A DNA stretch of 24,526 bases from a virus. The position numbers were made by a program, and so were the translations under genes. The number at the start of each line of letters is the position of its first letter. Positions within the stretch are counted from its first letter, which is position 1. The DNA lies in IMG/VR virus record IMGVR_UViG_3300027806_000149, positions 1 to 24,526 of that record. One strand, 5' to 3'. Positions 21,230 through 24,526 of the stretch are shown piece after piece. The notes beneath the pieces were generated by a model, which was given only the letters and a program-made list of their open reading frames with translations, was not told where the DNA came from and ran no database searches.

Positions 21230-21313
21230 GGCTGGAGACTCACCCATGGAGGCCGCAGTGCGAGTCTCCAGCCTTGAGGATGCTGCCGCTCACCCCCCAT
21301 CGCGCACTGCGGC
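21230..21313 (-). ncRNA. Candidate structured RNA: two interlocking inverted repeats (H-type pseudoknot geometry)
   Basis: This lies in the largest non-coding gap of the window (21200-21374). Repeat 1 is GGCTGGAGACTC at 21230-21241 with its exact complement GAGTCTCCAGCC at 21262-21273 (12 bp). Repeat 2 is GCCGCAGTGCG at 21252-21262 with its exact complement CGCACTGCGGC at 21303-21313 (11 bp). One arm of repeat 2 sits in the loop of repeat 1, so the order is A-B-A'-B', with B and A' abutting (sharing base 21262). That is the layout of a pseudoknot with coaxial stems, or of two mutually exclusive hairpins. On the - strand it would sit in the 5' leader of the membrane-protein / exonuclease / polymerase genes. 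A DNA-level role (origin, protein site) is equally possible. Confidence 0.5.
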
Positions 21314-21327
21314 TAGGGGAATAGGGT

Positions 21328-21343
21328 GGGGGTTGCCGCCCCC
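21328..21343 (-). repeat. GC hairpin in the non-coding gap
   Basis: GGGGG at 21328-21332 and CCCCC at 21339-21343 enclose a six-base loop (TTGCCG on the + strand). It lies between the end of the ssDNA-binding gene and the pseudoknot-like repeats. No T tract follows on either strand, so it does not look like an intrinsic terminator. It could still pause polymerase or form part of the same structured leader. Confidence 0.4.
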
Positions 21344-21362
21344 TCGCTCACCACTGGGCAGG

Positions 21363-21377
21363 TGACGCCAGGTGTCA
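21363..21377. repeat. Imperfect palindrome at the end of the ssDNA-binding gene
   Basis: TGACGCCAGGTGTCA at 21363-21377 is a 15-base near-palindrome: outer TGAC/GTCA arms and CC/GG pairs, one G-T mismatch pair, and a central A. It overlaps the stop codon of the gene ending at 21375. The size and symmetry suit a dimeric protein-binding site; there is no direct evidence for one. Confidence 0.25.
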
Positions 21378-21791
21378 GGCCGGGAGCTTCCAACGGGAGA
21401 CGTTGAGGTACTCCTTGCCGGTCTGCTTGTTCTTCTCCGCGAGGTAGTCGAACTCCACCTCGGTGCCGACGATGGACTCGGCCGCGTCAGCGGGCGAAAT
21501 GCTCGCGGACTTGATGGCAGGATTGGCTCGCTCGATGGCGGTCCAGAACTGCGAGATGGCCTTGTCGCTGAGGTAGAAGCGCCTCGAGTTGAGTTCGCGG
21601 TTCAGCTCCACCCCCTTGAGATCCTGGCCCGAGAGACCATCGCGAGCCTTGAGGGTGAACTGGATGTACTCGGTGCCGGTCTGGGCAGTACCGTTCTCCC
21701 AGCCCGTGATGTAGCCGACGTAGCGACCGGGCGGGTGGTACCGCTGGGTCTCGATCTCTTCCGGGGTGAACACCTTGTGAAGCATGGACAT
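21375..21791 (-). CDS. Putative ssDNA-binding / recombination accessory protein (DUF669-like position)
   Basis: 138 aa from ATG 21791 with GGA about eight bases upstream; the open frame reaches 21833 but that part overlaps the ATPase gene. The sequence has a TPEEIETQRYHPPGRYVGYI start, a strand-rich middle (TEYIQFTLKARDGL, LNRELNSRRFYLSDKAI) and a C-terminal VGTEVEFDYLAEKNKQTGKE followed by YLNVSRWKLP. Placement directly after a Sak4-like ATPase and the beta-rich build with a final 'v..y...k.......yl.v..w' strand fit the DUF669/SSB-like proteins that partner phage RecA-like ATPases. That is inference from context and pattern. It probably coats single-stranded DNA during replication or recombination. 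Confidence 0.6.
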   Translation of the reverse strand: MSMLHKVFTPEEIETQRYHPPGRYVGYITGWENGTAQTGTEYIQFTLKARDGLSGQDLKGVELNRELNSRRFYLSDKAISQFWTAIERANPAIKSASISPADAAESIVGTEVEFDYLAEKNKQTGKEYLNVSRWKLPA

Positions 21792-21804
21792 GATGATTTT
21801 CCTT

Positions 21805-22557
21805 TCAGTTTTCGATCTGCTTGAAGACGGCACCCAGATCGAACGGTGCCTCTGCCGCCACCTTGTGGGGTGCGCTGCATTTCAGGTAACCCATATCACG
21901 GGTGGTTTGCGTATGCAAGACCGGCTTGCCATCCTTGCGGGTAGCGAGCCAGACGTTGTTCATGTAGCGAGCCACCACGTTGGGGAGTTGTTGGCCGAGG
22001 AAGGAGGGGAAGGCGCGCATCACGCCGCCCGTCTTCTTGTTCTCGATCATGCGGATGTGCGAGATGAAAATCAAGTGGAATTTGTATCGGTCGCTGGTGA
22101 GGCGCGCCACCTGGTTCTCGAACCGCTTGGACATGACGCCCCACAGGGACTGGTCGAACCCAGCCTTGTCGTCCGCGACGTTGTTCTCCTTGAGGACCGT
22201 GGCCATGCACGTGTCGTTCCAGAAGGTGGCGCTATCAACGACGAGGACAGTGTTGCTATCCCACGTGGTGAGATCCCCAAGGTCTTCGTCGGGCAGCTTC
22301 CACTGCGTGGTGATGGCGATGGACTTCTTCCACGACTCCGGGTCCTTGGTGGGGATGGAGTAGTAGGAGATGTTGTCCGCCTTGCCCTTCTGCAGGTAGG
22401 CCGAGAGGATCGCCAGGTTGTTGTCGAGGTCCACGATGCGAACCTTGTAGTCGCTGTTGGCGAGGGTTGCGAGGAGGCCGGTCTTGCCGGCGCCCGGATC
22501 CCCTACCAGCAGGAGCTTCACTCGCTTCTGGTTGGGGTGTTGGGAGAAGGTTGGCAT
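21805..22557 (-). CDS. Sak4-like RecA-fold ATPase (AAA_24 type)
   Basis: 250 aa from ATG 22557 with GGAG six bases upstream. Walker A is LLLVGDPGAGKTGLL (19-26 for GDPGAGKT). Then come VRIVDLDNNLAILSAYL (39-55) and Walker B NTVLVVDSATFW with Asp108. A sensor-like strand is HLIFISHIRMIE with His167. The C-terminal part contains GGVMRAFPSFLGQQLPNVVA and a strand TTRDMGYLKC. Order and spacing fit the Sak4/AAA_24 group of phage single-strand annealing or recombinase ATPases, related to RecA/Rad51. It likely promotes strand annealing or replication-linked recombination together with the SSB-like protein just downstream and the nucleases of this block. Confidence 0.85.
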   Translation of the reverse strand: MPTFSQHPNQKRVKLLLVGDPGAGKTGLLATLANSDYKVRIVDLDNNLAILSAYLQKGKADNISYYSIPTKDPESWKKSIAITTQWKLPDEDLGDLTTWDSNTVLVVDSATFWNDTCMATVLKENNVADDKAGFDQSLWGVMSKRFENQVARLTSDRYKFHLIFISHIRMIENKKTGGVMRAFPSFLGQQLPNVVARYMNNVWLATRKDGKPVLHTQTTRDMGYLKCSAPHKVAAEAPFDLGAVFKQIEN

Positions 22558-22718
22558 TCATCACTCCATTCGATTTCATAATCGTAGGCCCACGACATCG
22601 TCCCGTCAGGGAGGATGATATCGTAGGAGGGGACTAGCATGTCGGGGCGAACCTCGTCAACCGTCTTGACAGGGGTGCCGGGGGGAAACTTGTTGATGGT
22701 CGCCTTGAGCGTGGGCAT
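22518..22718 (-). CDS. Hypothetical protein, 66 aa
   Basis: ATG at 22718 overlaps the preceding small gene's stop as TGATG; the 3' end overlaps the ATPase start by 40 bases. The sequence MPTLKATINKFPPGTPVKTV leads to DEVRPDMLVPSYDIILPDGT and a Trp/acidic stretch, SWAYDYEIEWSDE. It looks beta-rich, and no family is recognised. It is probably a small accessory protein of the replication block, translated together with the ATPase. Confidence 0.55.
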   Translation of the reverse strand: MPTLKATINKFPPGTPVKTVDEVRPDMLVPSYDIILPDGTMSWAYDYEIEWSDECQPSPNTPTRSE

Positions 22719-22825
22719 CAGAAGATCCTGAGGATGAAGTCGATGGTGATTGCCGCCTGCATCAGGATGTAGCAGACGATGAGTGTGGGCAGCAGGACAT
22801 CGAGGTTAAAAATCGCAGCGTACAC
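22718..22825 (-). CDS. Tiny membrane peptide, 35 aa (tentative)
   Basis: GTG 22825 gives VYAAIFNLDVLLPTLIVCYI followed by LMQAAITIDFILRIF, essentially one long hydrophobic helix. It starts inside the end of the deaminase gene and its stop overlaps the next ATG as TGATG (22716-22720), the coupling used throughout this block. The ribosome site is poor and the frame is open further upstream, so the start is uncertain. A real small TM protein is plausible. Confidence 0.4.
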   Translation of the reverse strand: MYAAIFNLDVLLPTLIVCYILMQAAITIDFILRIF

Positions 22826-23231
22826 CTGCTTCGCGCAGGATGTAGCGGCTGTGATCGACTTCCTCGCACCATCGCGAAGAAAAGTCGGGAGACATTGGAG
22901 ATGATACCACACGATAGATTCCTTTCGTGATGATGGAGAGGGCGCAGTTGCAGCAGGGTGGATGGGTGACGTAGAGGGTGGCACCTATCGTGGGGAAGGT
23001 GGCGTTGTCAAGCACGTTGCGCTCCGCATGCTGCATGAGGCGCAACTTGGTGGCGCGATCCTTCAGGCGGTGGGGAGCATCCTGGATACCCGGGGGGAAC
23101 CCGTTGTAGCCGAGGGCTACCTGCCTCTTGTCCGGGCCCACGAGGACTGCGCCCACCTTGGTGGATGGGTCCTTGCTCCACTGCGAGACATGGTGGGCAA
23201 GGTCGAGGAAGCGTCGATCCCACGGGGTCAT
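22806..23231 (-). CDS. dCMP / cytidine deaminase family protein
   Basis: 141 aa, ATG at 23231 in an ATGA overlap with the preceding gene. Zinc-binding and catalytic motifs are complete: H68-A69-E70 in LRLMQHAERNVLDNA and P92-C93-x2-C96 in HPPCCNCALSI. The N-terminus has SKDPSTKVGAVLVGPDK and GYNGFPPGI, characteristic of deoxycytidylate deaminases. It converts dCMP to dUMP, feeding dTMP synthesis, a common phage function in nucleotide supply. The C-terminal third (WCEEVDHSRYILREAGV) is typical of the family. The length is at the short end but complete. The UDG-like domain encoded downstream would be relevant if dUMP enters DNA. Confidence 0.92.
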   Translation of the reverse strand: MTPWDRRFLDLAHHVSQWSKDPSTKVGAVLVGPDKRQVALGYNGFPPGIQDAPHRLKDRATKLRLMQHAERNVLDNATFPTIGATLYVTHPPCCNCALSIITKGIYRVVSSPMSPDFSSRWCEEVDHSRYILREAGVRCDF

Positions 23232-23419
23232 GGGATGTCCTTGTCATAGTTGATGCCAAGGAAGGACTCGGCGGCGGTGACCATGTCGGTGAACCGAGTG
23301 TAGTACTCGAGGGCGGTCTGCTCGTCAGAAGTCCTCACTTCGAGGCGGCCCCTCACGATGGCGTTGACCATGAAGAGGTTGAGGGCTTCGATGTGGGCTG
23401 CGATATCTACGGGGTTCAT
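23228..23419 (-). CDS. Hypothetical helical protein, 63 aa
   Basis: ATG at 23419 in an ATGA overlap; the stop overlaps the deaminase start in the same way. The sequence NPVDIAAHIEALNLFMVNAI, then RLEVRTSDEQTALEYYTRFT, indicates two or three helices; no membrane span and no recognised family. The clean overlaps on both sides support coding. Confidence 0.6.
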   Translation of the reverse strand: MNPVDIAAHIEALNLFMVNAIVRGRLEVRTSDEQTALEYYTRFTDMVTAAESFLGINYDKDIP

Positions 23420-23505
23420 TTCTTTCTCCGGTTGAGATGGTCAACGACGAGTGTTGCTATCTCCTCGCAGAGTGAAGGTCGAGCCTCCACTGCCACGAGG
23501 ATCAT
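23416..23505 (-). CDS. Very short ORF, 29 aa (tentative)
   Basis: ATG 23505 encodes MILVAVEARPSLCEEIATLV and VDHLNRRKK, stopping at 23416-23418 in an ATGA overlap with the next gene. It overlaps the end of the 97-aa gene by 65 bases. The frame is open up to 23640, but upstream codons look like a shadow of the other gene. The coupling with the downstream start is the main support; the ribosome site is weak. Confidence 0.3.
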   Translation of the reverse strand: MILVAVEARPSLCEEIATLVVDHLNRRKK

Positions 23506-23734
23506 CAACTGTCGGGACCCCTTGAAGATCGAACCCCCAATGTGCGTGTGCCTTGAAGCACTCGTGGAGGACGACCTTCGCCGGGGGGTGGAAGGCTGCG
23601 CGCATTCGTCGGGCGACTGCCTGGCATTCCTGGTAGCCATGGGTTACCTCATGGTAGCCGCTGCATATGCGGTCGATGGTCAGGGTTTCGAGGTTGGGCT
23701 GGAGGTAGCAGATGAGGAGGGCGAGGACTGTCAT
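23441..23734 (-). CDS. Hypothetical protein with hydrophobic N-terminus, 97 aa
   Basis: ATG at 23734, overlapping the preceding gene by 86 bases. The N-terminus MTVLALLICYLQPNLETLTI is hydrophobic and may be a weak signal or membrane anchor. The core IDRICSGYHEVTHGYQECQA followed by a helix ARRMRAAFHPPAKVVLHEC has several Cys and His residues. The last ~25 residues are low in complexity and overlap another possible ORF. No family name can be given. A metal- or disulfide-stabilised small protein is possible. Confidence 0.5.
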   Translation of the reverse strand: MTVLALLICYLQPNLETLTIDRICSGYHEVTHGYQECQAVARRMRAAFHPPAKVVLHECFKAHAHWGFDLQGVPTVDDPRGSGGSTFTLRGDSNTRR

Positions 23735-24002
23735 AGCGAAGGGTTCCCATCAGCCGGGCTAGGTGCTTCTCTGGATCCTTGGGGAGGGGAGTGCGCACCA
23801 CCGTGTAGATGGTGACAGTCCCGTGGGCATTGGCTCCCCTCAGGCGGGCCACCGTCTCCACCTTCCCCTCCTTGATGAGGAGGGCTAGCTGCGCCTGCAC
23901 ATCGGGGAGGGAGAGGATGGGAAAGTCACGGCACACCGACTGCGCCGTGAACTCAGTGACCTGCATGAGGATGGCGGCCCGCGCCTTCTTACTCCTCAAC
24001 AT
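23649..24002 (-). CDS. Putative winged-helix-like protein, 117 aa
   Basis: ATG at 24002 overlaps the end of the upstream nuclease by 14 bases; the open frame to 24185 is antisense-like and lies within that gene. Residues 1-65 resemble a winged helix: KKARAAILMQVTEFTAQSVC, then a recognition-helix-like LSLPDVQAQLALLIKEGKVE and a wing GTVTIYTVVR. A Pro/Arg/His-rich tail follows, overlapping the next gene. Such small HTH proteins in phage early regions are often transcription regulators. No operator was identified. Confidence 0.55.
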   Translation of the reverse strand: MLRSKKARAAILMQVTEFTAQSVCRDFPILSLPDVQAQLALLIKEGKVETVARLRGANAHGTVTIYTVVRTPLPKDPEKHLARLMGTLRYDSPRPPHLLPPAQPRNPDHRPHMQRLP

Positions 24003-24525
24003 GGGTGCGGGTGGGGTCGGCCTGCCACTGCGGGCAGAAGGAGGCGACGCTGCAATACTTCTGGCAGCGCAGGTAGGAGCCGGGCCTCTCCTCAAGGTAG
24101 AGGTAGCGGGCGTCGGTGGCACTGGCGATGAAGGCGGCGGCGTCCTCCCTCGTGTCGAAGAGCTTGATGGCAGACTTGCGCCCATTCTTCATGACGGCAA
24201 ACTTAGGGGGGCGGTGCCACCGCTCCTCGTCGGTGCAGGGCTGGGGACTGTCATGCTCCTTGACGCGCTGCGAGATGCGACGTTCTGCCTCCTCGGGAGA
24301 CCAGAGGGGGATGTCCACCACTTGCACCATGAGGGTGGGGTAGTCGAGGTTGCGGGTGTTCCACTCCATCCAGTCACGGAGGATGGCAACCACCTGCAAA
24401 GACTTGATCTCCATGCCGTGGCGGCGCAGGAGGAAGGCGTAGGTGTTGAGCTGCTGCTCCCACTCGGCCTCCCCCTTCTGGTGGTTGAAGCGGGCAACGC
24501 TGGTAACCTTGTAGTCCTGGATGGT
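23989..24525 (-). CDS. Cas4/RecB-like PD-(D/E)XK exonuclease, C-terminal part (5' cut by window)
   Basis: The open frame runs from the window edge to a stop at 23989; 178 residues are visible and the true start is outside. An internal ATG at 24414 is not the start, because the upstream codons are clearly coding. The visible fragment opens with TIQDYKVTSVARFNHQKG, carrying the D-Y-K active-site motif (residues 4-6) of RecB-family nucleases. It continues with WEQQLNTYAFLLRRHG, the Q-x3-Y motif. Four cysteines follow: C97 in QPCTDEERWH, then C154, C158 and C164 in RCQKYCSVASFC. A Cys...Cys-x3-Cys-x5-Cys arrangement fits an iron-sulphur cluster as in Cas4/AddB-like exonucleases. It likely resects or degrades DNA ends for recombination with the Sak4-like ATPase. 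Confidence 0.85.
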   Translation of the reverse strand, partial: TIQDYKVTSVARFNHQKGEAEWEQQLNTYAFLLRRHGMEIKSLQVVAILRDWMEWNTRNLDYPTLMVQVVDIPLWSPEEAERRISQRVKEHDSPQPCTDEERWHRPPKFAVMKNGRKSAIKLFDTREDAAAFIASATDARYLYLEERPGSYLRCQKYCSVASFCPQWQADPTRTHVEE

Positions 24526-24526
24526 G

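Noticed and set aside
21784-22581. 265-aa open frame on the + strand opposite the Sak4-like ATPase
   Set aside because: Walker A and B motifs are clear on the - strand, and the + frame is a typical Val/Gly/His-rich shadow.
1-24526. tRNA genes, CRISPR arrays, insertion sequences, integrase or att sites
   Set aside because: No cloverleaf, regularly spaced repeats, transposase or integrase motifs were found on reading; a tool scan could still find a cryptic case.

Overview
The window is an interior piece of a tailed bacteriophage genome, probably podovirus-like. It is GC-rich and very densely packed: most neighbouring genes overlap by 1-20 bases through ATGA, GTGA or TGATG junctions. No integrase, transposase, CRISPR array, tRNA or rRNA was seen. 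The host is probably a high-GC Gram-negative bacterium. This rests on the endolysin and 3-TM holin type, a small secreted two-cysteine protein, and several small proteins that resemble families I know from alphaproteobacterial phages; the host assignment is inference.

Layout. Bases 1-10.7 kb on the + strand hold virion genes: the end of a structural protein, a small companion, a protein with a C-terminal 'SGEFV' module, a GNAT acetyltransferase, two helical structural proteins, and two very large internal (ejection-type) virion proteins of 1193 and 929 aa. The two large genes share a frame and are separated by a single TAA. The 1193-aa protein carries a lower-GC insert near its C-terminus that looks like an ADP-ribosyltransferase (ART) domain.

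From 10.7 to 14.4 kb come a GT-A glycosyltransferase, a three-module fusion (glycosyltransferase, methyltransferase-like, DUF115/Maf-like) and a calcineurin-type metallophosphoesterase. From 14.4 to 15.1 kb there are four tiny basic proteins. From 15.1 to 16.3 kb lies the lysis region (3-TM holin, GH108-type endolysin, secreted small protein), followed by four small genes up to 17.1 kb.

At 17.05-17.12 kb the + strand block meets the - strand block tail to tail, with overlapping coding ends. The - strand block, read right to left, is the replication and recombination region: a Cas4/RecB-like nuclease cut by the window end, small genes, dCMP deaminase, a Sak4-like RecA-fold ATPase, a putative ssDNA-binding protein, a structured non-coding stretch of about 175 bases, a 2-TM protein, a UDG-like/3'-5' exonuclease protein, two small genes, a family A DNA polymerase, a small protein, a TSCPD-domain protein and a second PD-(D/E)XK nuclease.

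The observations most worth checking are: (1) the ART-like domain inserted in an ejection protein, a candidate injected effector; (2) a family A polymerase whose proofreading domain seems divided between two ORFs 450 bases apart, with the N-terminal half fused to a UDG-like domain lacking the usual first catalytic motif; (3) two interlocking perfect inverted repeats in the largest intergenic gap, with the geometry of an H-type pseudoknot; (4) the GT-MT-DUF115 fusion next to a second glycosyltransferase. All assignments come from reading motifs by eye; no database search was run.
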